DNA of 64,000 nt from Rhodopseudomonas sp. (GCF_013377015.1 NZ_JACABA010000001.1:269554-333553); one strand, 5' to 3'. Counted from the first letter of the stretch, positions 37,795-46,637 are shown. Notes: a model not told the origin generated them from the letters alone. Made by a program: numbers and translations.

Positions 37795-40700
37795 ATGGCG
37801 AACAATCCCAAGAAGATCAAAGATCCGACCGAAGTCGCGATGTCCGCAATTCAGGAAGCCCTGAATATCAGCGACGCGCCGGCGACCGGCAGCGATCAGA
37901 TCACCATCAGGACTGAGAGTTCGTCGACCTCATCCGCGGCGCCTCCTTACGACGGTGGCAGCTTCGACAGCCGGATCGGCAACGACCGCAAGAGCTTCGA
38001 GCCGGTCGACGAACAGCGCTTTGCGCAGCGTCCCGCCAATGACGATCGCGAGACCATCGGCCAGTTGTTGCAGGCAATTCAGAAGGGCCGCCCCGCCCGC
38101 AACGTCTACATGCTGGCTTCGGTGTTCGCCGGCATCTGGATCGTCGGCGCCGGCCTGCTCACCATCGCCTTCCTGCCGTCGCTGCAAGCCTTCATCGGCC
38201 AGGGCAGCGGCGGAACGCTGGCGCTGGCTGGCCTCGCCGCGCTGTTCTTCGCGCCGGTGATGCTGTTCTATTTCCTGGCGAGCCTCGCATGGCGCGGCCA
38301 GGAGCTGCGGATGATCGCGCAATCGATGGCGCAGGTCGCGATCCGCTTCTCCGAACCCGAGGGCGCGGCGAGCGATTCCATGGTCACGGTCGGCCAGGCG
38401 ATCCGCCGCGAAGTCGCCGCGATGGGCGATGGCGTCGAGCGCGCGATCGCACGCGCCGGCGAACTCGAAACCCTGGTCGCCAACGAAGTCTCCGCGCTGG
38501 AACGCGCCTATTCGGACAACGAAGTCCGCATCCGCGCGCTGCTGCAGGACATCGCGCATCAGCGCGACAATCTGGTCGGCCAGGCCGAACAGGTCCGCAG
38601 CGCCATCTCCGGCGTGCAGATCGATCTGCGTCATGACATCGCGCTGATTTCGGATGCGATCGCCTCGCGCGTCGATGAAGTGGCCAAGAGCATCACCGGC
38701 GCGCTGGAAGAGCGCGGCGCCCACATCACCAGCGCGCTCAGCAACGCCGGCGACAACATGATTCTGGCGCTCGGCGAGCGCGGCGGCGATCTGCTCGACC
38801 GCCTCGAGGAGGCCAGTGCCGAGACCACCCGCGCGGTGCTCGACGCCAGCGAACGGCTCACCACCAGCCTCAATTTCAAGACCGGCCACGTCCACGACGA
38901 ATTCGTCGAACTGGCCGACCGCGTCCACGACATGCTGAACGAACGCATCGACCGCATCACCAGCGAGTTCGAGCAGCGCTCCTCCACCATCGTCGACGGC
39001 ATCTCCGATCGTACCGAGCAGGTCCACGACTCGCTGAAGAATTCCAGCGACTCCCTGCTGCTGGAACTCGAACTGCGCAGCGGCGATCTGGTCAGTAAGA
39101 TCGACGAAGCCGGCAACCGCCTCGCCACCCAGATCCTGACCAGCGGCGACAAGGCCTCCGAGGCGCTCGACGTCACCGTCAACACGCTGGTCGCGAAGGT
39201 GGTCAGCCAGACTGAGAATGCCCACGACACGCTCAGCCTGCAGATGAGCGCCTTCGACGAATTGGTGAAGGACCAGGGCGCGGAGCTGGCCGAGAAATTT
39301 TCCCGCGACAGCGGCACCCTCGGCGCGCTGATCACCAAGCATATTTCGGAATTCGACCGCACCGTGAAGACCTACGGCGGCGACATCGTCGACCGCATGG
39401 GACAGCGAACCCAGGATATTTCCGAGACCCTGAAGAACTACGTCGACACCTTCGACACAAGGCTGACCGCCAACGGCGGCACGATCAGCGCCGCGTTGGA
39501 TCAGCGCCTGACCCAGTTCGAGACCACTTTCGAATCCCGCGTCACCAGCCTCGACGGTTCGCTGCACAGCAAGATCCAGACGTTCGACGATTCGGTCGGC
39601 GGGCATCTCAAGTCGCTGGAGCAGACCTTCGACGATCGCGCGAAGTCGGTGACCGAGACCATCGACACGAGGATCGAGAAGCTGTCCACGACGCTGACCA
39701 CCGGCACCGAGCAGGCGATCGAGTCGATCGACTCGCGCTTGACCCATCTGACGACGTCGCTGTCCACCGGCGCGATCCAGGCCATCGAGTCGATCGACTC
39801 GCGCCTGACCCATCTGACGTCGGCTCTGACCGATGGCGCGACCCAGGCAGTGCAATCGATCGACACCCGCCTCGCCCATCTCACGACGACGCTGACGGAC
39901 GGAACCACCCAGGCGATCAGCGCGATCGACCAGCGCATCAGCGACGTGACCGAAACCATCGATTCCCGCAGCAACCACCTCGCCAGCACCGTTAGCGCCC
40001 GGTTCCAGGAAATTCACGAAGGCCTGGAAAGCCGCGTCGGCGCCGTCGCGAACGACATCGATATTCGCGTCACCCAATTCGAGGATCTGCTGGGGTCGCG
40101 CGTCGAAGCCGTCGCCGGCCGTTTCGAGAGCAGCGGACGCCAGGCCAGCGACACGCTGATGGCCCGCGCCGAAGAGTTGTCGATCGGCATCAAGTCGCAC
40201 GTCGCGGACGCCGAACGCTCGTTGACCAACCTCGTCGTCAACACCAGCGAGACGATCCAGAGCGGCGCCCGCGCCGCGCAGCAATCGCTGCTGACAGTTT
40301 CCTCGGATGTCGGCGAGCAGCTCAAGCTGACCTCGTCGGAGGTCGAACGCGCGCTGACCGAGGTCGGCACCACCGCGGCCAATTGGATCGTGGTCAGTGC
40401 CAACGAGGCGCGAACCACGCTGGTGTCGGCATCCACCGACGCGGCCAACCAGATCAAGTCGCTGTCCGCCGACGTCGAACGCACCCTGTCGGCCGCCGGC
40501 ACCTCCACGGCGGCGTCGGTTCTCGCCGGCGCGCGCGAGGCCCAGAGCACGCTGGTCAGCACATCGACCGACGTCGCCAGCCAGATCAAATCGCTGTCCA
40601 CCGACATCGAGCGCACGCTGTCGGATGCCGGCAGCGCCACCACGGCGTCGGTCGTGGCCGGTGCGCGCGAAGCGCAGAACACCCTGATGGCGACGTCCTC

Positions 40701-43700
40701 CGAGGTCGCCAAACAGATCCGGTCGCTGTCCTCGGACATCGAACGCACGCTTTCCGAAGCCGGAAGCTCGACTACGTCGTCGGTCGTCGCCGGTGCGCGC
40801 GAAGCGCAGAACACACTGGTGTCGACGTCGTCCGACGTCGCCAACCAGATCCGGTCGCTGTCCGCCGATATCGAGCGGACGCTGTTCGCCGCCGGCACCG
40901 CCACCGCTGAATCCGTGCTGACCGGCGCCCGCGCCGCGCAGACCACACTGGTGAACGCTTCGGCGGATGCATCGACCCACGTCATGACGCTGACGGCCGA
41001 CGTCGAACGCACCCTCTCCGCAGCAGGAGCCGCGACCGCCGAATCGATCGCCGCCAGCGCCCGCGAAGCCCATGACGCGATGGTTGCGGCCTCCAGGGAA
41101 GCATCGGCCGAGGTCAAATCGCTGACCGCCGACGTCGAGCGCACCCTGTCCGCAGCAGGAACCGCGACCGCCGAATCGATCGTTGCCGGCGCGCGCGAAG
41201 CTCAGAGCACGCTTGTTGCAGCATCCACCGATGCATCGACCCAGGTCAAATCCTTGGCCGGCGATGTCGAGCGGACGTTGTCCGCCGCAGGCGCCGCCAC
41301 CGCCGGCTCCATTATCGCCAGCGCACGTGAGGTCCAGAGCACGCTCGTGACCGCTTCCACCGACGCCTCGACCCAGGTCAAATCGCTGACCGCCGAAGTC
41401 GAGCGCACGCTGATCGCGGCCGGTATCGCGACCTCCGACTCGATCGTCGCCGGGGCGCGCGAGGCGCAAAATACCCTGGTGACCGCATCCAACGATGCGG
41501 CCAACCACGTCAAATCGCTTGCGACCGACGTCGAGCGCACGCTGACCGCGGTCGGCGCCGACACTGCCGCGTCAATTCTCGGCAGCGCTCGCGAGGTGCA
41601 GACCACGCTGGTGACGGTCACTACGGAAGCGGCCAACCAGATGAAGTCGATCTCCGGCGACATCGAACGGACGCTGACGACCGTCACCGCCAACACCACG
41701 GACAATATCCAGACCAGCGCGGCGAATGCGCATTCGTCGCTGGTGATGGCGTCCAACGAGGTCAGCGCCAAGATCAAGACCACTTCGGCCGAGATCGAAC
41801 GTTCGGTGTTCGCCGCCAGCGGCAGCTTCGGATCGACGATGACCGGAAAGACCGACGAGATCGTCACCTACGTCCAGCAGCAGACCGACCGTCTGTCGCA
41901 GATGATCGATGGCAAGCGCGGCGCGCTGGTCGATGCGATCTCCAACAAGACCAACCAGCTCTCGGTCGATATCGACCGCGTCACCACCGACGCGCTGAAG
42001 GCGATCGAAACCCGCGGCAAGGTGTTCTCGAATTCGATCACCACCAACGGCACCGAAGTCGCGCGCACCATCACCGGCGCGGGCGAACTCGCCACCGGCG
42101 CCATCAACAAGTCGTTGAAGGATCTCGAGCAGGCCTCGCGTTCGGCGATCGAGCAGTCGCGCCAAGTGTCGATCGCGGCGGTCACCGAGATGCAGGAAAC
42201 CAGCACGATCCTGCGCACCGACACCGTCGCGCTGTTCGAACGGCTGCGTGAAGGCAACATCCTGCTTCAGGAAGTGCTCACCGGCGCCCACGAAAACCTC
42301 AACTCGCTGGAACGGGCCCTGGTCACCCGTGTCGCCGAGTTCGTCTCGACCATGAACGACGTCAATTCCCGCAACGGCGTCGCCACCCAGGCACTGGAAG
42401 ACCAGCTGTCCACGTTCAACGTCAAGACCTCGCGGGCGCTGGAAGATCTCGGCGCGCTGTCGAGCCAGTTCGAAGCTCATGGCAACGCCCTGGTCGAGGC
42501 CGCAGCGCTGGTCGAGCAGAGCAACCGCAGCACCAGTTCGTCGGTCGCCGAACGCAAAGAGGCGCTGGAATCGCTGGTCACCACCATCGATCTTCGGACC
42601 GCCGATCTCGATCAGCGCCTGACCCGGTTCACCGGTCTGCTCGATGAATCGCTCGCCGCCGCCGAAGAACGCGCGCGCGATATCGCGCGGGTTGTCGCGG
42701 AAACCGCCGGAGCCGGTTCTGCCTCCATCAGTCAGCAATTCGAGGCGGTGCGCAGCGCCGCCGAGGAAGAACGCCGGCTGACCACCGAGGCCATGCATCA
42801 GATCTATCAGCAGGGCACCCAGGAAGCCGACGCGATGTTCAGGCAGTCGGCGGACAAGTTTGCTTCGATGGTTCAGGGCATCAAGCAGATGGCCTCCGAC
42901 ATGCACAACGAACTCGAAACCACCCGCGACGAACTGCGTCGCGGTGTCCTGGAGATGCCGCAGGAAGCCGCTGAAAGCACCGCGCAGATGCGCAAGGTCA
43001 TCGTCGACCAGATCGAGGCGCTCGCCGAGTTGAACCGGATCGTCGCCCGCCACGGCCGTGGCCTCGACGTGGTCAGCGCCGGCCGCGGTTCGCAGCGCGA
43101 GGAAGAGCCGATGCTGGCGACCGCCGGCGGACGCAACGAGCCGGCGCCGCGCCCAGCAGCACGGATGCGCGATAGCAGCGCGTCGAACCTGCCACCGCCG
43201 GATCTCGGCATGCCGGCACCGCGCCGCACCGAGGCCCCCTCGGTCAGCCCCGCTGCCGCCGCCGACCAGGGTCGCGATGGCTGGCTGTCGGACCTGCTGA
43301 GCCGCGCCGACACCACCGCGGATCGCGATGCAACAGCGCCGCGCGGCCGCGCGCCGCAGCAGGCGATCACCGGCAATCCGCTGGAATCGCTGTCGCTCGA
43401 CATCGGCAGGCTGATGGACCGCAATCTCGCCGCCGAAATGTGGGATCGCTATCAGCGCGGCGAGACCAAGGCCTTCACCAAGCGGCTCTACACCCCGGCC
43501 GGCCAGAAGGCGTTCGACGAAGTCGGCCGCAAGTATCGCGGCGACCGCAACTTCAAACAGACGGTGGATCGCTACATCACCGAGTTCGAGCGGCTGCTCG
43601 ACGAGGTCGCTCGCGACGAACGCGGACCGGCGATCCTGCGCAGCCACCTCACCTCGGAGACCGGGCTGGTCTACACCCTGCTCGCGCATGCGGCGGGACG

Positions 43701-43710
43701 GCTGGGCTAA
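37795..43710 (+). CDS. giant (1971 aa) N-terminally membrane-anchored apolipoprotein-like coiled-coil repeat protein; candidate GPR/RgsE-type growth-pole ring protein
   Basis: Two hydrophobic helices near residues 100-160 (VYMLASVFAGIWIVGAGLLTIAFL; LALAGLAALFFAPVMLFYFLASLAW), then about 1600 aa of helical repeats and a conserved-looking globular C-term LMDRNLAAEMWDRYQRGETKAFTKRLYTPAGQKAFDEVGRKYRGDRNFKQTVDRYITEFERLLDEV. Confidence 0.8.
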   Translation: MANNPKKIKDPTEVAMSAIQEALNISDAPATGSDQITIRTESSSTSSAAPPYDGGSFDSRIGNDRKSFEPVDEQRFAQRPANDDRETIGQLLQAIQKGRPARNVYMLASVFAGIWIVGAGLLTIAFLPSLQAFIGQGSGGTLALAGLAALFFAPVMLFYFLASLAWRGQELRMIAQSMAQVAIRFSEPEGAASDSMVTVGQAIRREVAAMGDGVERAIARAGELETLVANEVSALERAYSDNEVRIRALLQDIAHQRDNLVGQAEQVRSAISGVQIDLRHDIALISDAIASRVDEVAKSITGALEERGAHITSALSNAGDNMILALGERGGDLLDRLEEASAETTRAVLDASERLTTSLNFKTGHVHDEFVELADRVHDMLNERIDRITSEFEQRSSTIVDGISDRTEQVHDSLKNSSDSLLLELELRSGDLVSKIDEAGNRLATQILTSGDKASEALDVTVNTLVAKVVSQTENAHDTLSLQMSAFDELVKDQGAELAEKFSRDSGTLGALITKHISEFDRTVKTYGGDIVDRMGQRTQDISETLKNYVDTFDTRLTANGGTISAALDQRLTQFETTFESRVTSLDGSLHSKIQTFDDSVGGHLKSLEQTFDDRAKSVTETIDTRIEKLSTTLTTGTEQAIESIDSRLTHLTTSLSTGAIQAIESIDSRLTHLTSALTDGATQAVQSIDTRLAHLTTTLTDGTTQAISAIDQRISDVTETIDSRSNHLASTVSARFQEIHEGLESRVGAVANDIDIRVTQFEDLLGSRVEAVAGRFESSGRQASDTLMARAEELSIGIKSHVADAERSLTNLVVNTSETIQSGARAAQQSLLTVSSDVGEQLKLTSSEVERALTEVGTTAANWIVVSANEARTTLVSASTDAANQIKSLSADVERTLSAAGTSTAASVLAGAREAQSTLVSTSTDVASQIKSLSTDIERTLSDAGSATTASVVAGAREAQNTLMATSSEVAKQIRSLSSDIERTLSEAGSSTTSSVVAGAREAQNTLVSTSSDVANQIRSLSADIERTLFAAGTATAESVLTGARAAQTTLVNASADASTHVMTLTADVERTLSAAGAATAESIAASAREAHDAMVAASREASAEVKSLTADVERTLSAAGTATAESIVAGAREAQSTLVAASTDASTQVKSLAGDVERTLSAAGAATAGSIIASAREVQSTLVTASTDASTQVKSLTAEVERTLIAAGIATSDSIVAGAREAQNTLVTASNDAANHVKSLATDVERTLTAVGADTAASILGSAREVQTTLVTVTTEAANQMKSISGDIERTLTTVTANTTDNIQTSAANAHSSLVMASNEVSAKIKTTSAEIERSVFAASGSFGSTMTGKTDEIVTYVQQQTDRLSQMIDGKRGALVDAISNKTNQLSVDIDRVTTDALKAIETRGKVFSNSITTNGTEVARTITGAGELATGAINKSLKDLEQASRSAIEQSRQVSIAAVTEMQETSTILRTDTVALFERLREGNILLQEVLTGAHENLNSLERALVTRVAEFVSTMNDVNSRNGVATQALEDQLSTFNVKTSRALEDLGALSSQFEAHGNALVEAAALVEQSNRSTSSSVAERKEALESLVTTIDLRTADLDQRLTRFTGLLDESLAAAEERARDIARVVAETAGAGSASISQQFEAVRSAAEEERRLTTEAMHQIYQQGTQEADAMFRQSADKFASMVQGIKQMASDMHNELETTRDELRRGVLEMPQEAAESTAQMRKVIVDQIEALAELNRIVARHGRGLDVVSAGRGSQREEEPMLATAGGRNEPAPRPAARMRDSSASNLPPPDLGMPAPRRTEAPSVSPAAAADQGRDGWLSDLLSRADTTADRDATAPRGRAPQQAITGNPLESLSLDIGRLMDRNLAAEMWDRYQRGETKAFTKRLYTPAGQKAFDEVGRKYRGDRNFKQTVDRYITEFERLLDEVARDERGPAILRSHLTSETGLVYTLLAHAAGRLG
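39658..39921 (+). repeat. four 66-bp (22-aa) tandem coding repeats
   Basis: TIDTRIEKLSTTLTTGTEQAIE / SIDSRLTHLTTSLSTGAIQAIE / SIDSRLTHLTSALTDGATQAVQ / SIDTRLAHLTTTLTDGTTQAIS. Confidence 0.9.
40264..41847 (+). repeat. twelve tandem 132-bp (44-aa) coding repeats without indels
   Basis: Consensus GAREAQsTLVsASTDAa-qiKSLsaDvERTLsAAGtaTAeSivA; unit 1 starts 40264 and unit 12 starts 41716, exactly 11 x 132 bp later. Confidence 0.92.
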
Positions 43711-43747
43711 CGCCGCCCTGCCCGATCGGGCAGCGGGCTGACAAACG

Positions 43748-43777
43748 AAAGCGGGGGCCCATGGCCTCCGCTTTTTT
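43748..43777 (+). terminator. Rho-independent terminator of the 1971-aa gene
   Basis: aaagcgggggcccatggcctccgctttttt: stem plus T6. Confidence 0.85.
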
Positions 43778-43983
43778 CTTCAATCAGCTATTCGATCTTG
43801 GCTGGAACGCCATCGAGCTGACGGGTGCCGTAACTCGAGCAGAGGTCCGCTTGGTGCCACAAGCGGTCATTGTCGAGCGGTCGCTCGCGGCAACCCTTCA
43901 GGTCGCGACAATTTGCTGGCGTTTGATGCCTTGGTAGTGGAGTGCTGTGCTATTGATCCCTTAATCTATTTCTGAGGACGTCC

Positions 43984-44757
43984 ATGAAACCAGTTCCGTT
44001 TGCCACAGCTGCCAAAATCGCAATCTGCGCTTTGTTCATGCTGGCGCACGCCCAGTTAGCACGGTGCGCAGAGGTCACGGTCATGAGCGTTCTGCCACTC
44101 AAGCCATTTCTGAATGAACTAGGCCCCCAATTCGAGCGTGCAACGGGCAACAAACTAACGATCAAGTACGATGTATCTGCCTCATTGAAACGGCAAATTG
44201 ATGCCGGCGACACGTTCGATGTGGCCGTGCTACTGCCGGCCCTCATCGACGATCTGCTCAAACAAGGCAAAGTCGCCGTAGGTACAAGGGTGGACGTCTC
44301 TCGTGCGGCCGTCGCCGTGGCGGTTAAGAAGGGCGCACCGAAGCCCGATATCGGTTCGACCGAAACTCTCAAGAAAACGCTGCTCAACGCCAAATCGATC
44401 GCCTATTCGAGCGAAGGCGGAAGCGGAACCTATTTCAAAGGTCTGATCGAACGCCTTGGCATCGCCGCAGAAGTTAGCGAAAAGCTCAAGCCGCTGGCAT
44501 CCAGTGCGGTGGTGCCATCTGTTGCAAAGGGCGAAGTGGAGCTCGCGGTGATCTCGCCGCCCGCCATTCTTGCGGATCCCGGCGTTGAATTGGTCGGCCT
44601 CATGCCGAAAGAGTTGCAGCAATACGTCGTCTACACCGCAGGCGTCAGCGCTGCTGCCAGGGAAGCAGAAGCAGCCAAAGCACTGCTCAAGTATCTCACC
44701 ACTCCGGCCGCCCTGATAGTAATGAAGGCCAAAGGCTTAGAACCCGTCGAACCGTAA
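43984..44757 (+). CDS. ModA-like molybdate/anion ABC transporter substrate-binding protein
   Basis: AEVTVMSVLPLKPFLNELGPQFERATGNKLTIKYDVSASLKRQIDAGDTFDVAVLLPALIDDLLKQGKVAVGTRVDVSRAAVAVAVKKGAPKPDI...; PBP type II, no modBC alongside. Confidence 0.85.
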   Translation: MKPVPFATAAKIAICALFMLAHAQLARCAEVTVMSVLPLKPFLNELGPQFERATGNKLTIKYDVSASLKRQIDAGDTFDVAVLLPALIDDLLKQGKVAVGTRVDVSRAAVAVAVKKGAPKPDIGSTETLKKTLLNAKSIAYSSEGGSGTYFKGLIERLGIAAEVSEKLKPLASSAVVPSVAKGEVELAVISPPAILADPGVELVGLMPKELQQYVVYTAGVSAAAREAEAAKALLKYLTTPAALIVMKAKGLEPVEP

Positions 44758-44884
44758 TGACGTTTGGTTCTTTAAACACGAAAACGGTTGGCGGACTTTC
44801 GAAGTCCGCCATGGGATAAGCGGCGAAATTCATTCACAGCAGGCGTGTCGCTTCAGCGTGAGCGCCCGCGCACAATTTTCCCGA

Positions 44885-44914
44885 TTGACAACCTCGCCAA
44901 CATAGGACTATATT
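44885..44914 (+). promoter_or_regulatory. near-consensus sigma-70 promoter
   Basis: TTGACA (44885-44890), 18-bp spacer, TATATT (44909-44914); predicted start at or near A44921. Confidence 0.6.
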
Positions 44915-44919
44915 CCGCT

Positions 44920-45395
44920 CATCCCGCCTCACACGAGGGGCGGCTCGCGATCGTCACGGACGCGGGGCGGGATGCGGTGGCCGGCATGCGGCGTTCGAAC
45001 TGCCGGGGTGTGAAAAGCGCCCCGGATGACGACCTCGCCAAGGCCGGACGGTGGAAGGCGTGGACAGTCCCGGTGCGGTTGCCCCGCACCAGATGAGGTC
45101 GGGTCGGCCCCCGCGATCGCTCCCTCGGGAGAAGGTCGTGGCGGCGGTAAGCGTGAACCCGGCAAACGGCGGTAACCCGGAGCGACCGCCGGGGGCGCCA
45201 CGCAATACACCGTTCCTCCACCGCGCGCGGAACGCCGGATGATTCCGGCGCAACCGTGGTGACTACGCTCGTGTGCTTTTCACTTTGCACACGGGGCCGC
45301 GGGTGCATCGGGCACCCGGCGTTCCGCGCGCCCTCTTCTCCGAAGGGGGCACGGGACTCAAGCAAACCCCGGGCGCTTTGCGCCGCGGGATCGCG
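44920..45395 (+). ncRNA. candidate large structured RNA / dispersed noncoding element (3' boundary uncertain)
   Basis: No supportable ORF. Perfect stems include CATCCCGCC/GGCGGGATG (44920-44928/44966-44974), 45003-45025, GGTGCGG/CCGCACC (45072-45090), CGGCGGT/ACCGCCG (45167-45191), CGCCGGA/TCCGGCG (45233-45250), CGTGTGC/GCACACG (45270-45293), GGGTGC/GCACCC (45301-45317), long-range GCGCGCGGAACGCC/GGCGTTCCGCGCGC (45223-45236/45318-45331), GGCGC/GCGCC (45372-45384). Consensus-like promoter directly upstream. Confidence 0.5.
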
Positions 45396-45492
45396 AAGCC
45401 GTGGCTGTTTGATAGTCGAATCGGAATGCGAGTTGAGGAGCGGATGCTGCTCTGCACCCGGCAGCGAGGCACCAGCGCCCCTCCACACACAC

Positions 45493-45595
45493 CGTCATCG
45501 CCCGGTTTGACCCGGCGACCCAGTATTCCAAAGTGACAGCGATCAAATCACAAGCGCTCTGCAATACTGGTTCCCCGCTTTCGCGGGGATGACAG
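45493..45595. repeat. intergenic inverted repeat (family B)
   Basis: cgtcatcgcccggtttgacccggcgaCCCAGTATTcc ... gcAATACTGGttCCCCGCtttcGCGGGGatgaca; nested inverted repeats. Confidence 0.75.
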
Positions 45596-45709
45596 TGGTG
45601 AGAGATCGAGCCCGGCAATGACGACGGACGACATCAATGCCACCGTATCCGTCGCCGCTTGCTCGCCGAGCGAAAACGGCCAGCGCGACGCTCCCGGCGA
45701 CGCGCGCGC

Positions 45710-46612
45710 TTACTGCGCCGGCCGTCGCCGCGGCGCCGGCTGTTCGGCGCGCGGTCCCGGAGCGGCGGCTCTGGCAGGCGCCTGGGCCGGCTCCTGCGCC
45801 GTCGCATTGCTCGGCCCGAACAGGATGCGGGTCGGGTTCTTGTCGAGATTGTTGACCGCGCGGCTGATGTCGCCAAGGGTCTTGCGGCCGTCCATGATCA
45901 ACGTCGCGGCGCGCTTGTCGAGATTGTCGGCCAGTTCGCGGAACGACTTCACCGCCTGGAACAGCTCGCCGCCGTCCTTGCCGCCGGCCAGCGCGTCGAT
46001 GCCCTGCATGACGCTGTCGGTCTTCGCCATCACGCCGTCGACCCTGGCCATGATGCTGTCGATCTTGTCCGAGCTGCGCGCCAGACTTCCGGTGAAGGTC
46101 TGTAGGTTCTGCAGCGACGACTTCACCGTATCCTCGTTTTCGGCGACCATCCGGTTGACGTTCTTCAGCGTCGCCTTGATCGACTCGGAAATGTCCTGCA
46201 GCGAATTCGGATCGGCGGTCAGCACCGGCACGCCGTCCTCGTCCAGCGGAACCGGCGGGGCGGTCTCGAGCCCGCCCTTCAGCGAGATCGCCGCCACGCC
46301 GGTCAGGCCCTGGAACTCCAGGCCGACCAGGGTATCCTTGCGGATCGGGGCGGTGTTTTCCACCATCGCCAGCGCCACCACCCGGCGCGGATTGTCGAGC
46401 TTCACCGAGGTGACTTCGCCGACCCGGACGCCGTTGAAATTGACGCTGCCGCCGTTGCGCAGGCCGGACGCCGCGCCTTCGAACACGATGCGCAGCGGGC
46501 TGCGCAGCTTGGTGGTGTGCAGGCTCTGGAACCAGAGCACAAATCCGAACGCCGCCGCGATCACCGCGAGCGTGAACGTGCCGATCAGAAAGTAGTTCGC
46601 CCGCGTTTCCAT
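45710..46612 (-). CDS. MlaD/MCE-domain lipid transport protein
   Basis: METRANYFLIGTFTLAVIAAAFGFVLWFQSLHTTKLRSPLRIVFEGAASGLRNGGSVNFNGVRVGEVTSVKLDNPRRV...KDTLVGLEFQGLTGVAAISLKGG. Confidence 0.93.
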   Translation of the reverse strand: METRANYFLIGTFTLAVIAAAFGFVLWFQSLHTTKLRSPLRIVFEGAASGLRNGGSVNFNGVRVGEVTSVKLDNPRRVVALAMVENTAPIRKDTLVGLEFQGLTGVAAISLKGGLETAPPVPLDEDGVPVLTADPNSLQDISESIKATLKNVNRMVAENEDTVKSSLQNLQTFTGSLARSSDKIDSIMARVDGVMAKTDSVMQGIDALAGGKDGGELFQAVKSFRELADNLDKRAATLIMDGRKTLGDISRAVNNLDKNPTRILFGPSNATAQEPAQAPARAAAPGPRAEQPAPRRRPAQ

Positions 46613-46637
46613 TCAATCAACTCCAGTACTGGCGAAT

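Noticed and set aside
37930-41508. 1192-aa minus-strand ORF antisense to the giant protein
   Set aside because: Low-complexity Gly/Arg/Gln-rich translation with no family features; arises from high GC and the repetitive sense codons. The sense ORF is longer, with TM helices, regular repeats and a terminator.
40264-41847. Regular 132-bp repeats considered as a CRISPR or satellite array
   Set aside because: Units are in-frame, diverged and code for one continuous helical protein; no spacer/repeat alternation, and no cas genes in the window.
41572-43689. 705-aa minus-strand ORF antisense to the 3' part of the same gene
   Set aside because: Same artefact of sense-strand codon bias; no start context or family features.
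44790-44810. Perfect hairpin GGCGGACTT-TCG-AAGTCCGCC after the ModA-like gene as an intrinsic terminator
   Set aside because: Strong stem but no T-run on the plus strand, so not called as a terminator.
44920-45395. Idea that the structured segment is tmRNA, RNase P RNA or an rRNA/tRNA fragment
   Set aside because: I could not find tRNA-like acceptor/T-arm, RNase P core or rRNA signature sequences by eye; a covariance-model search would be needed to exclude this formally.
44919-45488. Several 60-190 aa ORFs on both strands of the candidate RNA region
   Set aside because: Arg/Pro/Gly-rich, mutually overlapping, no RBS or family motifs; better explained as noncoding structured sequence.
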